In this document: positions 38,613 to 50,618 of the stretch, piece after piece
Position numbering within the stretch: position 1 is the first letter of the stretch
How the letters are laid out: each line of letters begins with the position of its first letter
NCBI RefSeq assembly: GCF_949628215.1
Contig: NC_134276.1
Location: forward strand, 11,621,690-11,685,689
Origin: Phalacrocorax aristotelis
Lineage: Eukaryota; Chordata; Aves; Suliformes; Phalacrocoracidae
DNA length: 64,000 nt
Reading direction: 5' to 3'
Program-made: the position numbers and the translations under genes
The notes under the pieces: generated by a model
Databases searched by the model: none
Told to the model about the DNA's origin: nothing
The model's input: the letters and a program-made list of their open reading frames with translations, nothing else

Positions 38613-39430
38613 CCGGGTGACAAATTTCAAGCCTTTACTAAGTTTTTAACAGCACAGCACTAGAAATATTTTTATTTGCACCTGCAGTCTATTACGAAAC
38701 TCATGGCAGCAAATTCACAGCAAGTACTGGTGCTGTCATATTTAACCACAGGGAGAAAGCCTGAGCACACAGAAGAAACGGAGGCTTTGCTCACTGGGTT
38801 ATATTCATACCTAGCTGCCAAGCATGCCAAAATCATGATCTCAAAGACATATTAATCAACAGTGTAACTTGGGTGCCTCTTTTCAGCACAACTACACTGA
38901 CACCTGAGAGCTATAAGCTTAAAATTCAGCTCCTGCAAATGTAGCTTCCGGCACCAACCCATAGCTGCAGATGTAGGGCCAAGAACAAAAGTCTGTCCCA
39001 GTCCAGGAGTCTGCAAGTCACTAAGCCACAATCTCAAGCTCATTTTTACATGCTGAGCTTCTATTCCTGTAAGTCCTGCATTCTTTGCATTCCAGCAAAA
39101 CTTGAAAAAGGGGTGTACAGAGCATTCTTCACTGAACTATCCCACAGTGGGGGGTTTGCATTGTTTCATCTTAAAATGAAAAGTTCTTCTTCTCATCTTC
39201 TACGTAACTGCATAGTGTTTTCTTCCAGAAGGTGGATGTCTAAGATTGAAACCCTATTTAGTCTGGATTCCAGACTTTTATGTGAAAACAGGGGTGTCTA
39301 ACTTTCAGGGTGTCTAGGCCTAGATTTCTTCTGAACAGAAAGCTTTTCCAAAGACTTTGGGTAGCTACACAATAAAAGGATAACTGCCACAGTAATACAC
39401 CCCTTCTGCTTTGCATATAGTACAGCCCTG

Positions 39431-41505
39431 AAGGGCAAAGGAGTCCAGGAAGACTGGACATTCTTCAGGAAGGACCTTTTAGAAGCACAGGTGCAGGCTG
39501 TCGCCATGTGCCAAAAGATGAGCTGGTGGGGGAAGACCAGCCTGGCTGAACAGAGAGTTTTGGCTGGAATTCAGGGGAAAAAAAAGTTTATGACCTTTGG
39601 AAGAAGGGGCAGGCCATTCAGGAGGACTACAAGGATGTTGTGAGGTTATGCAGACAAAAACTCAGAAAGGCCAAAGAGCACCTAGAACTTTATCTGGCTA
39701 CTGCCATAAAAGACAATTAAAAATGTTTCTATAAATACATTAGCAACAAAAGGAGGGCCAAGGAGAATCTCCAGCCTTTATTGAATGTGGGGGAAGCATA
39801 GTGACAATGGATGAGAAAAAGGCTGAAGTACTTAATGTGTTCTTTGCCTCAGCCTTTAATAGTAAGACTAGTTGTTCCCCGGGTACCCAGCCTGCTGAGC
39901 TGGAAGACAGGGAAGGGGTGCAGACTGAAACCCCATAATCCAAGGGGAAGTGGTTAGCAACCTGCTACACTACTTAGACACACACAAGCCTATGGGGCTG
40001 GATGGGATCCACCCAAGGCTACTGAGGGAGCTGATGGAAGTACTCACCAAGCCACTTTCAATCATTATCAGCAGTCCTAGCTAAATGGGGAGGTCCCAAT
40101 TCACTGGAGGTTAGCAAATGTGAGGCTGAAAGGAGGATTTGGGGGAACTACAGGCTTGTCAGTCTGACCTTGGTGCCAGGGAAGGTTATGGAGTGGATTG
40201 TCTTGACCACCATCACATGTCACGTACAGGACAACTAAGCAATCAGGCCCAGTCAGCATCAGTTTATGAAAGGCAGGTCCTTCTTGATTAACCTGATCTC
40301 CTTCTATGACAAGGTGACCCGCTTAGTGGATGAGGGAAAGGCTGTAAAGATTGTCTACGTAGACTTTAGTAAAGCCTTTGACACTATTTCTCACAACATT
40401 CCCCTGGAGAAACTGGCTGCTCATAGCTTGGATGGGCATATTCATAAAAACTGGCTGGATGGCCAGGCCCAAAGAGTGGTGGTGAACGTAGTTAAATCCA
40501 GTTGGTGGCTGGTCATGTGTGGTGTTCCCCAGGGGTCAGTATTGGGGCCAGTTCTGTTTAATACCTTTATCAATGATCTGGATGAGGGGATTGAGTGTGC
40601 CTTCAATAAGTTTGCAGACAACACCAACTTCGTTGGGAGTATTGACCTGCTCGAGGGTAGGAAGGCCCTGCAGAGGGATCTGCACAGGCTGGATGGATGG
40701 GCCAAGGTCAACTGTATGAGGTTCAACAAGGCCAAGTGCCAGGTCCTGCACTTGGGTCACAACAACCCTGTGCAACGCTACAGGCTTGGGGAGGACTGTC
40801 TGGAGAGCTGCCTGGAGGAAAAGGACCTGGGGGTGTTGGTTGACATCTGGCTGAACATGAGCCAGCAGTGTGCCCAGGTGGCCAAGAAGGCCAATGGCAT
40901 CCTGGCTTGTATCAGGAATAGTGTGGCCAGCAGGAGCAGGGAGGTGATCGTGCCCCTGTACTCGGCACTGATGAGGCCACACCTTGAGTGCTGTGTTCAG
41001 TTTTGGTCCCTCACTACAAGAAGGACATTGAGTTGCTGGAGCATGTCCAAAGAAGAGCAACAAAGTTGGTGAAGGGTCTGGAGAACAAGTCTTATGAGGA
41101 CGGCTAGGGGAACTGGGGTTGTTTAGCCTGGAGAAGAGGAGTCTGAGGGGAGACCTTATTACTCTTTACAACTACCTGAAAGGAGGTTGCAGCGAGGTGG
41201 GTGTTGGTCTCTTCTCCCTAGTAACAAGCGATAGGATGAAAGGAAATGGTGGCAAGCCACGTAGGGGAGGTTTAGATTGGATATTAGGAAAAATTTCTTC
41301 ATTGAGAGGGTTGTCAAACATTGGAACAGGCTGCCTAGGGAAGTGTTTGAGTCGCCACCCCTGGAGGTATTGAAAAGACATGTAGATGTGGTGCTTAGGG
41401 ACATGGTTTAGTGGTGTACTTGGCAGTGCTAGATTATTGGTTGGACTCAATGATCTTAAAGGTTCTTTCCAACCTGAATGATTCTATGATCCTATGTGAT
41501 TCTAC
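39431..41505 (+). mobile_element. CR1 LINE, 5'-truncated (about 2.1 kb), sense
   Basis: Starts after the endonuclease in the linker (GGAGTCCAGGAAGACTGGAC...), runs through the 'AAAAATGTTTCTATAAATACAT' and 'CTTTGCCTCAG.CTTTAATAG' linker blocks and the whole RT, and ends with TTCCAACCTGAATGATTCTATGAT at about 41470-41505. An in-frame open stretch of 268 codons survives in the RT. The stretch near 40115-40140 is shortened relative to other CR1 copies. It shares a subfamily with the 34.4 kb copy. This is the best preserved CR1 in the intron. Confidence 0.95.
40266..41072 (+). pseudogene. CR1 reverse-transcriptase fragment (268 codons)
   Basis: Covers RT from '[24 protein letters not shown]' through motif A ([15 protein letters not shown], catalytic Asp present), motif B ([23 protein letters not shown]) and motif C, then the thumb-side blocks [16 protein letters not shown] and EKDLGVLVD. 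Motif C reads FADNTNF where active CR1 enzymes have FADDTKL, so one catalytic Asp is lost. The N-terminal fingers and the endonuclease are not in this frame. The last ~20 residues are out of the CR1 frame. It is non-functional for retrotransposition. Confidence 0.9.
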
Positions 41506-43654
41506 TCCCAGTTATGGAAGACATTTTTCATTAAAGATATCATAGCATAATTATGCTCACCAATTATTTTCAAGTTTCATAGAACATACATTTCCTAAAA
41601 AGAAATAACCTGAATGTTCCATAGATCAAAGACAAGCCTTGATTCATTGCCTATGTTATTTTTTTTGCTAGAGTCTCTAAAATACTGCAGTTGTAGTGAA
41701 AATAGATTGCCTGTCCCTTTCCATTACATTGAAGTCTGCATTACATTCCACTAATACCTGAAATCATGAAACATAACTACAAAGGAGCATATCACCACTC
41801 TTAAACTGTCATATTCAAAGAAAACAACAGCCCATCTGGCACTTGTTGGAGCATTATATTAAACCTTCTGTTAGTAACATACTGTTGAACGTTATACTAG
41901 ATTAATATGTCTCCATAAATCAAAGATTACCCTAGGTCTTGGCTTGTAGTGTCACAGGGAATTCAAATGTCAGTGTGTGAAAGAATTCTCTGCTCCACCT
42001 GCTCCTGGTGTCCACTTCTGGTGCCTTCATTCCTGCTGCCATGAATGGAGTTTCATCTGAACTAAGCTAGCAGGTTTTATTTTTTCTGATGGATTGTGAG
42101 AAACAAAGAAAGAGTTGACATGGGTGATTTTAAACAGATTTAAAACTTACCTATTTAAACAGAAAATCAAGAACTACAAGAGCTTAAATACTGTAAAAAA
42201 TACTAATCAAAGAAGTCAAAACTAGAAACAAAAATTAGTATTGAGGAAATAACAATCATCAGCCTTTCTCCAGGAGCAACTAATGTCTCCCTGCATGCCA
42301 TTCAAGCCATATTTGCAGACCCATTCTGGAATGAGAAACAAAGACCTACCCAGCCTTTAGTTCTGCCTGCCTACCTGGTGCCAGTTCTTCAGTCCCCCCA
42401 GAGTCATGTTCTTCTTTCCACATTAAAGAGCAAACCTTAAGAAGAACACCCACAATCAAGGCTGAAATGAGCTACAAGAATTTTAGGAACTGAAGCCCAG
42501 TGGAAAAAACAATAGGTCAGAAAATGTAGATTTCACTGGCAGCATCAAGAACCAGCAATATGGTGGCCAGGGCTTCCATTTAAAAGCCACCACCTGGAAG
42601 TTTAGCAGAAGCACTGGCCCTGAAAGTATAACCTTCTATCTTGTTATTTAATTATTCCATAAAATATGCCAAAACTAACTCATATTTTGGGAAGGATAAT
42701 CAGCTGAATAAGTAGTAAGTGTCCATGTGTACATGGACATATGTATAATGAAGAAGCTCCAGGATTGGGACTAGCTACACAGTTCCATCACAGTAATCAT
42801 CTGTTTTGCCAAAATCCTGAACTCTGAGCTGGAAAACCACTCATACCTTGCTCAGGTTTGCACTCAGGATGGCACTTAGAATAATCTTCTGCTTAAATGT
42901 TTTGTCTGAGAAGATTGGTTCTTAGTTTCAGTTGCAGAGCTATTCTTACACAATCAGGAGTGGAGACATAGATCAGTGAAGTCAATTTTATACCAATTTG
43001 CTCTTAGGAGTACCAATTTGCTCCTGTTTCATCTGGTCCAGACTTTGCAACTCACTTTAATGAGGTCTCAGTAGGGTCTTGAGCCTGAAAATAATATTTA
43101 ATCCTGGTTCTCAAAAAGTGACATTTCACAAGAAAGTTCAAGGCAATACTTCATCAGAGCTGCATAGTTTCTATTAGTAATTAGTAATTACAGACAATTG
43201 GAGATTAAGGAGGAACAGTCTTCTTGACTGAAGGACTGATTGCTTTCTTCAAGCTGACACATATGCCTCTCCAATCTCCATGTTGATCTAGACTCAAACA
43301 GTAGATCCAATAAGACACTTGCTGTACTGAAACCTGGCTAAAATGCCTTGGGATTAACACACTGATATTTCTCTTTGTCTGAAGGTAAGATCTGCTTTTT
43401 TAAATGTTATAGAAACTATGAAAGAAGTTTAGGCTTTGATTTTTGTTCTTTTACATCCAAATATAATTGAAGTGCTTAATTTTTTTCAGTGTCGTTGCTT
43501 TTGTTATATGGACCAAAGGCTTTCAGTATTTCACATTCTTGTTAATAAGAGGTCTTTATTTTCTTGTATCTGATTAATGTCACCTTTAAGTCTACGGCAA
43601 TTCTCCTATTAACTTCAGCAGTCATTAAAGAAGCCTAAAAGGCAGATAATTTAC

Positions 43655-43720
43655 ACTAATATAATACAATATATTACAATACAATATAAATTACATTAAG
43701 ATTAAAACTATAACAATATA
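43655..43720. repeat. AT-rich degenerate TACAATATA repeat
   Basis: Several imperfect copies of ATACAATATA/TTACAATA in a row. Simple AT-rich sequence with no sign of function. Confidence 0.5.
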
Positions 43721-46447
43721 ATGTTGTTTCCACAAATTGCTGGTAGTCAGAAACAAAAATTATGAACCACTTCCATACCAAGGCTGGTATCAGGACCAAC
43801 ATTACCTTTATTAGAGACAAGTGATGTCACAGCTGAGAAAGGATTTTGTATGCAAGCTGCATATCACTTGCAGAAATTTGGAATTATGATCAAGACGGTA
43901 AAATTATTTTATCTCTTTAATGGCTTACAGGAAAGAACTAAAAGATTAGACTCACCTTGTGTGTCTTGTGAACACTTTAAAAACTAGAGCAAAAATAATT
44001 TTGTATGCTTAGTGTTTATATAAAAGGAGCTTACAGAACGGGTGACAACATGCAACCCTGAAGTGGTATCTTGTGTCTTTCACTATAAGGCTGTCTAGAA
44101 ACTGAGCCTAGGTTCTGTCTTTACACATCAACCACAACAAGTAAGCTATCAGAAGCCTTCCAGAACTCTCTTTCTTAAGTTCATTTTGAGTACAGGGGCT
44201 ACAGAAGTCTGACAGAGGAATAATAAAGGAAGCTGAAGAGTGAGCTAGCACTGGAGAAATGCCTAGTGCATAGGGACAGGCAGTCTGTCACTCTAACTTC
44301 TTATTGAGGATGTCTATTACTGTGAACTCTGTAGAGGAATGATTGGCTTCATTTTATAGAATGATAGGACTCTTACTTACTTCATTAAAGTCAAGATCTT
44401 GCTCCTCTTCCTTTAGTACAGATAAATACCCACAGGCAGTTGTCAGAAAGATATCACAGAAAAACTAGTTTTTATCATTCTCATCCAGTATAAAAGGCTA
44501 TCTAATTATGAACAGTATTGATTATTAGAGGGGTTTTTAAGCATTAAGCTCAAACAAAGCACTGTCCCACTTACATTCCAACTGAAGACAAAATGAAATA
44601 AGAAATCTGCAAGAGTAACTCTGATTTTTCCCTTATGGTTAGGATATGGAAGAGTAAAATAACTATCTTGACTCATTGATCCTTGGTATTTAAAAAAAAT
44701 CTGCCAACACATTGCATTCATATTCATTCACTTTCTGCCTTGCCTGTCCATACTCCTTACATTTGTTCCCACAAAGCGACCCAAGTTCAATGGTAGGAGA
44801 GGAGGGGCAGAGAAAAATGCAACAGTCTGCACAATAGGTTGTGTAGCAACAATTTTCCTGTCTTGATGCTAGGCCTTTGTACGCTAAAGAAGACAAGAGT
44901 AATAGATGCAGAAGAAGAGTACGCAAGGATGAACATGACTGTAGCTGGGGGGAAATAAAGCTAAGAGCGTGATGTCTGTATGTAATGTATAACAACTTGT
45001 TAAACAAGTGTGTAACACCAAAACCACCATCCAATAGAAGAATAAAATGCCCTGATATATGATTAATCATTTCAGTCAGTTTGCAAACAAAGAAAGAAGT
45101 AAAACCTTTAAAAATTTTTTGATGAGTACAATTGCTTCTGGTTTTGGTAGAGACATTAGAACTTAGTTGTCTTTTCAGAAGGCAGATGCTTAGCCCTTAG
45201 AAGTCCTGACCTTAACAAAAAGCTTGTTCTGTGATTAAATTCCTACAATATCAAGTCATATCAAGATTGCAAGGAGGTGTGAAAGTTCCCTTTTTCCTGT
45301 CAATTGGGGTAACAAAACCAATATGCAAGAATGCTTCATGCAATACCAATCTAATTCTGTTGCTCCCAAAGTAAATATCAGGACATACTTTCTTTTCTAT
45401 GAACTCAGCTATCAATGTTTAAAACAGTGCAGGTACGTATCTTTTTGGGTTGCTGGCTAGGCATTTGGCTTTTAATAGCTACTGCTTTTGATTAAGAGGT
45501 CTTTCCATTCCAGTGAGGAATTGTGTTTCTTATAAATTAATATATTCTTCTGTCTTATGAAACTGTAATCTAGGGACAAAGTCCACTGGGTAAATTATGA
45601 AAATAATGATAATAATTTCAAGTAGATGAGCATCCTGTGCTTTCTATTTTGTTACAAATAGCAAAAAGTAACCTCTTTGGCTATCTTATGAATGTAAGTA
45701 TAGCCACTCCAAATACTGTGTTTTAGGTGTATCAAGGAACATTTACTTTTTCCAAGCACTTAAAGGACATGTAAGATCTTTGATTTCTCAAAATGTTGAT
45801 TCTGTATTTTGTATGAATTAGAAAAGTTTATCTCTACCTTTGTAGACTATTCATTGCAGTAATATAATATTAAACTTCAGTCTGCAGTCAGCCAAATAGA
45901 AAGAAAAAGCATTGGACCCTACTTTTCAGCCTGACCCTGTAAAAAGCCATAGAAGTGACAAATCAGTTGAGGCTTTTACAGATATTGCATGATTTTTCTT
46001 TTATTTTTTTGACAAGTTCATTGCTAGCTGTCCTTAGTCATTTCATCTGGGATTTTCAAGAAATCCTAAATTACACGCACAATTTTGAAATTCTATTGCC
46101 AAATGTACTTTACAGCAAATTTCCTAATATGATTGACAGACCTGAATGTCCACTTGATTTTAACTGAACAATTGCATTTTAGGTATAAACTGATGCTGGG
46201 AGGCCTTAGAGATTCGATTAATCTTAACACACACCCTGGACTAAACTCTTACATTTCTCCATCAGGCATTCTAAACCAGAGAAAAAGTATTGTTTTTCTT
46301 TCTTTCTTTCTCCTGACTACTCTATCTTCCAATGTCAGATATAGTGATGAAAAAAACCAAAAGATAAATTCTTGTTGCCGTGATATAAATACATTCTGTT
46401 AAAGATGACCCTGCTACTTTGTTAGTCTTGTCTTTTATCCTAGTTAT

Positions 46448-47010
46448 CATATGGCTAGAGAAGGCCTTCAAAGTCATCTCATTCTTCCTATGATCAAAAT
46501 AGGGATTAGCTGTATCTAGGCCAGTATCATCATTTATTTAATGTTTTCTTCAACCTCCAATGGCAGACTCAAAGCAAGATGTTCCAGCGCTTCCTTCTTG
46601 CCATTAAAATATTTTTCTCAATGTCTAATCTGAAACTTCTTTGTTGTGACCGAAGCTTCTTTGTGTTCACTGCAGTCATGGGAGCGGATTATACCCTTCC
46701 TGCTTGACTTATGTGAGGTTGTCATGTCCCCTTCAATCCTCTCCCTAGTTTTTTCAATCTTTCCTCGCAGATCATAAACTAGTAGTTATTTGCTTTCCTC
46801 TATGTTAGCTCTAATGAGGGTTTACTTCTTTCTTGAAGTGCAAAGCCCCGAACTGGAGATATTTTTCTAATGTCTTAGCAATCCTGAGTAAGACAGAAAA
46901 AGTAGTTTATGTTTTTCGAAGGATTCTGGTTATGCATCTGAAAATAATGTTTGCCTTTTTCACAACAGCATGACATTACTGAATTATATTCACTATAGCA
47001 CATATAGAGC
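46448..47010 (-). mobile_element. Old CR1 3' region, antisense
   Basis: On the + strand the order of blocks is that of a reversed CR1 tail. It has ATATGGCTAGAGAAGGCCTTCAAAGTCATCTC near the left end (compare CATAGAATGG...AAGGGACCTT...GATCATC), then TAATCTGAAACTTC, TTTTTTCAATCTTTCCTCGCAG, TGAAGTGCAAAGCCCCGAACTGGAGA, and CTTTTTCACAACAGCATGACATT at about 46955-46978. This is clearly a different and older subfamily than the 30-41 kb copies. It lies only 0.7 kb upstream of exon 2. Confidence 0.65.
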
Positions 47011-47687
47011 CAGTATGAAAAGCCTCCTTGTGCAGGGCCAACAACATATTCAGATAGACCCCTCAAACCTAAAGCAGGGAGTGACTGTAACTTGGGAGGA
47101 CACAAAAAAACCCACAGTGCTATTGGGTTTACATACATACTTCTAAGACAAATGGATAAGGTAGTTCAAAGTTACATGGCTGCATAGTTCAAAGTAGACA
47201 TTTAGGTATAAACCAACATATCCTTCTAATCCCTACATACCTAGTCCTTGCATATCTCTTCCGTTCATACCTGTTGAGCCTATTGTATTCCAGTGATAGG
47301 TTAGAATGCCATAATAGCCTGCCTACCTGGCACAATTTGTACTTTTTTAATTTTTCACCTTATTCGATCCAGCTGTGGAGTTAACTACACTGAAACAACT
47401 CAACACATGCTTATGTAATGGCTTGCTGATGATTATATTTATTAAAGATTGAAATAGAACAAAGGGTATAACCAAGTCATGAACAAATTTGAAACATCAT
47501 GTTGCTGTAGGTATTTCCATGGTGTTCTAAGTTGAATTGTAAAATTATTTCCCATAGAGACCTTTTCATCCTATATACCTGCTGCTTGCTGACATCATCA
47601 ATACTTTAGCATTGCAAATATCCAAAATAATATGTACTATTTTCTTCTTGTTCACAACTATTCTTTCTCTCAGACTTATGTCTATGT

Positions 47688-47705
47688 ATTTTTCTTTTTC
47701 CCCAG
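47688..47705 (+). promoter_or_regulatory. MTNR1B: Splice acceptor of intron 1 (polypyrimidine tract and CAG)
   Basis: TTTTTCTTTTTCCCCAG ends at 47705 and is followed by GTAATGCA, which joins with the exon 1 terminal G to give Gly-Asn-Ala. An earlier CTCAG at about 47673 lies upstream of this pyrimidine tract and would not restore the receptor frame sequence. Confidence 0.9.
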
Positions 47706-48574
47706 GTAATGCATTTGTGGTGAGCCTGGCTTTGGCTGATCTGGTGGTGGCCTTGTATCCATACCCACTGGTGCTCTTAGCTATTTTCCACAATGGATGG
47801 ACTTTGGGTGAAATGCATTGTAAAGTGAGTGGCTTTGTGATGGGACTAAGTGTTATAGGCTCTATTTTCAACATAACTGCAATTGCAATAAACCGATATT
47901 GCTATATATGTCATAGTTTTGCCTATGACAAAGTGTACAGCTGTTGGAACACAATGCTGTATGTCTCCTTAGTCTGGGTATTAACAGTAATTGCAACTGT
48001 GCCAAATTTTTTTGTTGGCTCTTTAAAGTATGATCCACGCATCTATTCATGCACATTTGTTCAGACTGCAAGCTCCTACTATACGATAGCTGTTGTGGTA
48101 ATTCACTTCATCGTCCCTATCACCATTGTAAGCTTCTGCTACCTTCGAATTTGGGTTTTAGTGCTTCAAGTTAGAAGACGAGTCAAGTCAGAAACAAAGC
48201 CAAGACTGAAGCCAAGTGACTTCAGAAACTTTCTTACCATGTTTGTGGTTTTTGTGATTTTTGCCTTTTGCTGGGCACCTCTAAACTTCATTGGACTGGC
48301 TGTAGCCATCGATCCTATGGAAATGGCACCAAAAGTTCCTGAATGGTTATTCATTATAAGCTACTTCATGGCCTATTTCAATAGCTGCCTTAATGCAATA
48401 ATATACGGACTTCTTAACCAGAATTTTCGGAATGAATACAAACGAATATTAATGTCGCTGTGGATGCCAAGGCTTTTCTTCCAGGACACATCCAAAGGAG
48501 GAACTGATGGTCAGAAGAGCAAGCCTTCTCCTGCTTTAAACAACAATGATCAAATGAAAACTGATACCTTGTAA
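47706..48574 (+). CDS. MTNR1B: Melatonin receptor type 1B (MT2/Mel1b), coding exon 2
   Basis: Completes a 359-residue receptor (residues 71-359; stop TAA at 48572), close to the ~360 usual for MT2. Visible family hallmarks are NRY (133-135) at the end of TM3 in place of DRY, CYLRIW in TM5, FCWAPLN in TM6 and NAIIY (300-304) in TM7 in place of NPxxY. Cys109 and Cys186 are placed for the TM3-ECL2 disulfide. Asn171, Gln190 and His204 align with the ligand-pocket residues Asn175, Gln194 and His208 of human MT2. Subtype evidence includes [19 protein letters not shown] and the [27 protein letters not shown] stretch, which fit MT2 better than MT1 or Mel1c. The tail SKGGTDG...KSKPSP is family-like, but no Cys follows Cys298. 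The frame is intact, with no frameshift or stop. Function is Gi-coupled melatonin signalling in retina, brain and periphery (family knowledge). Confidence 0.97.
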
Positions 48575-49287
48575 ATGTGTAATATTCAATGCAAGATTCT
48601 GTCATGGAGAACTCCAAGAATATAGTTGTAATGTTCTGGTAATTCTTGCTTACTTTTGGGAGCTTTCCATTTGAATGGCACTTTGTGACTGGAATACTGT
48701 CTTCTTGATAAAGCACATTGCTCTCATTTCATGATTTATACAAGATATCAGTTGAAAATACATTTCAGAGTTAAAGCAGCAGGTGAGTGCAAGCCGGTTT
48801 AGTTCTGAGAACTGAATTCTGCTCCCAGACATAAGAATAAGGCATTGTTTTACTTCAGTGGAAGTTTTGCATTCTTTATACAAGGTCAGGATTCATTTCT
48901 TAGAAGATGTAGTGATGGTGCTTGTGTATGGGCACAGCGGCTCATCAAGGCTGCATAGTGATATTTTCCTCCCTCCTGTATCTGAACAAAGAGGGTGAAG
49001 CAGATACTTTGTTTTCCACACATAAGCCAAACCACATTTCTGTGCATGTACTGGCGGCAGTAGTAGTATCTTTGGTTCAAACTTGTAAATTGGAGAGAAT
49101 GCTTGTGTAAAAGCAAATATTAACATTAGAGTCTTTCCTCACAGGATTTTCATACTACACTGAGATTAGGAATACAATGTATTTACCTCCTCTTCATCTT
49201 CTATCATCAATTTTCTGGTAAATAACGTAATTCAAATGGTTGTTTTCTTACACATTTGCTTTACTCAATATTTTTCTCTTAGAAAGG

Positions 49288-49293
49288 ATTAAA
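49288..49293 (+). terminator. MTNR1B: Candidate poly(A) signal ATTAAA
   Basis: First ATTAAA variant noted after the stop codon, in an AT-rich setting with T-rich sequence following. Common variant of the cleavage and polyadenylation hexamer. Use is not demonstrated. Confidence 0.3.
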
Positions 49294-50012
49294 TTTTCAT
49301 TGTGCTCCATTTATTTACCTGAATATATACATCCAATGTAATTTTATGCACTTTAGCACACTTACACCTTTACAACAGGCTGAAAATTATGGCATATGAC
49401 TTGTGATCATCTGGAGTGGCAGCTGGACATCAGGCAGGGTATTCTAGATCATCTGAAATGATGCTAGACCAAAAGAAGAAGCCCTTTTGGCAATAATGGT
49501 AGCTGAGGTATTTGCCTCACATGTCTATATCTAATCTTGAACAACATCCACTGTTGGTGTCTAATCTAAGATAATCTCCAGGGTTCCCTGTAGTGGAGAT
49601 CTGTTTCCTTCCATCTGTTATAAACACATGTCCAAGGATGAGATTAATATCTTTGTGGAGGTGCTGGTCTCATTTCATTGACTTTAGAAGGAATATTGAT
49701 TACTGTTTCAAACATCTCACTTTGGATAGCTGGGATTTATTTTGCCTGATTTGGGATGTCTCCAGTGTAGGTGTTTGCACACAATTTATTTTCTAAATTC
49801 CCACAGTAGTCCCTGAAGTTCTAGGAAATTATTAATTTTGTCTTGAAACAGGCATCTTTATTGGTCAGGGGAACTGATTGGCAGAACTTGCTGACTGTAT
49901 CTTCATTGACTGTAACAGAGATCAGGCAGCTCATGTAGACATTTCATGCAAAGATAAGTGATCTCAATCCTACAATTATTGTTCCTACAGTTTGTATTTG
50001 CACTGTTCATAA

Positions 50013-50018
50013 AATAAA
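50013..50018 (+). terminator. MTNR1B: Candidate poly(A) signal AATAAA
   Basis: First canonical AATAAA after the stop codon (about 1.44 kb downstream), followed by T-rich and GT-containing sequence (CTTTTAAG, CCTTGTGCTGG) within 20-50 bases. Lies just upstream of an antisense CR1. Plausible end of the transcript, not proven. Confidence 0.35.
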
Positions 50019-50103
50019 AGGATGACTGAAGATCACTTTTAAGAATCCTTGTGCTGGATCTCTTCAGTTATGCTGAATGAAGCTCACACAAGTAATAGAG
50101 TAG

Positions 50104-50618
50104 AAACATAGGAACATAGAATGGTTTGGATTGGAAAGGGACCTTAAAGATCATCTAGGTCCAACCTCTTTGGGCAGGGACACCTTCCAGTAGACCAGGT
50201 TGCTCAAAACCCCAATCAACCTGGCCTTGAACAGTCCCAGGGAGGTGACATCCACAGCTTCTCTGGACAACATACTCCAGTGTCTCAACACCCTCACAGT
50301 AAAGAATTTCTTCCTAACAGCTAATCTAAATCTACCCTCTTTCTGTTTTAAACCGTTATGCCTCGTCCTATCACTACACTCCCTGACGAAGAGTCCATCC
50401 CCATCTTTCCTTTGGGCCCCCCTTTAAGTACTGGAAGGCTGCTGTAAGGTGTCCCTGGAGCCTTCTCTTCTCCAGGCTAAAAAAGTCCAAGTCTTAGCCT
50501 GTCCTTATAAGGGAGGTACTCCAGCCCCCAGATCATCTTCATGGTCCTTCTCAGGACCCACTGGAGCTGGTCCATGTCTTTCATATGCTGGGGGCCCCAG
50601 AGCTGAACACAGTACTTG
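50104..50618 (-). mobile_element. CR1 3' end, antisense
   Basis: The + strand begins ACATAGGAACATAGAATGG and continues with GGAAAGGGACCTTAAAGATCATC and TCCAACC, the reversed CR1 tail. The reversed 3' UTR follows, through TTCTTCTCCAGGCTAAA and CCAGAGCTGAACACAGTACT at about 50600-50614. Only the 3' ~0.5 kb of the element is present, typical of a 5'-truncated insertion. No RT motif remains. Confidence 0.92.

Larger units (their letters stand above)
18618..47705 (+). other. MTNR1B: MTNR1B intron 1 (29,088 bp)
   Basis: Begins GTAAGG and ends in a pyrimidine-rich tract followed by CCCCAG. It separates TM1/first loop from TM2, splitting a Gly codon after its first base, which is the conserved intron position of melatonin receptor genes. 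It holds a CpG island near its 5' end, six CR1 remnants, a probable SINE remnant and a small CpG cluster, all listed separately. The parts between them (about 20.5-24.06, 25.72-29.87, 30.0-30.4, 31.73-33.96, 35.31-38.19, 41.51-46.45 and 47.01-47.7 kb) are AT-rich, with no recognised gene. No alternative coding exon was identified. Confidence 0.93.
48575..50103 (+). other. MTNR1B: Probable MTNR1B 3' UTR and proximal 3' flank
   Basis: AT-rich, non-coding sequence directly after the stop codon, with no CR1. Candidate poly(A) signals are ATTAAA at 49288-49293 and AATAAA at 50013-50018. I cannot tell which, if either, is used, so the 3' UTR could be about 0.7 or 1.45 kb. Short open frames here have no domain content. 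Confidence 0.5.

Noticed and set aside
40536..41063. 175-codon open frame on the - strand
   Set aside because: A shadow of the CR1 reverse-transcriptase frame on the + strand. The same kind of shadow recurs at 58582-59094 (-).
47612..47705. Coding sequence starting at the ATG at 47612, upstream of exon 2
   Set aside because: The 31 upstream codons are intronic and contain the polypyrimidine tract and acceptor. The homology to melatonin receptors starts exactly at the splice junction.
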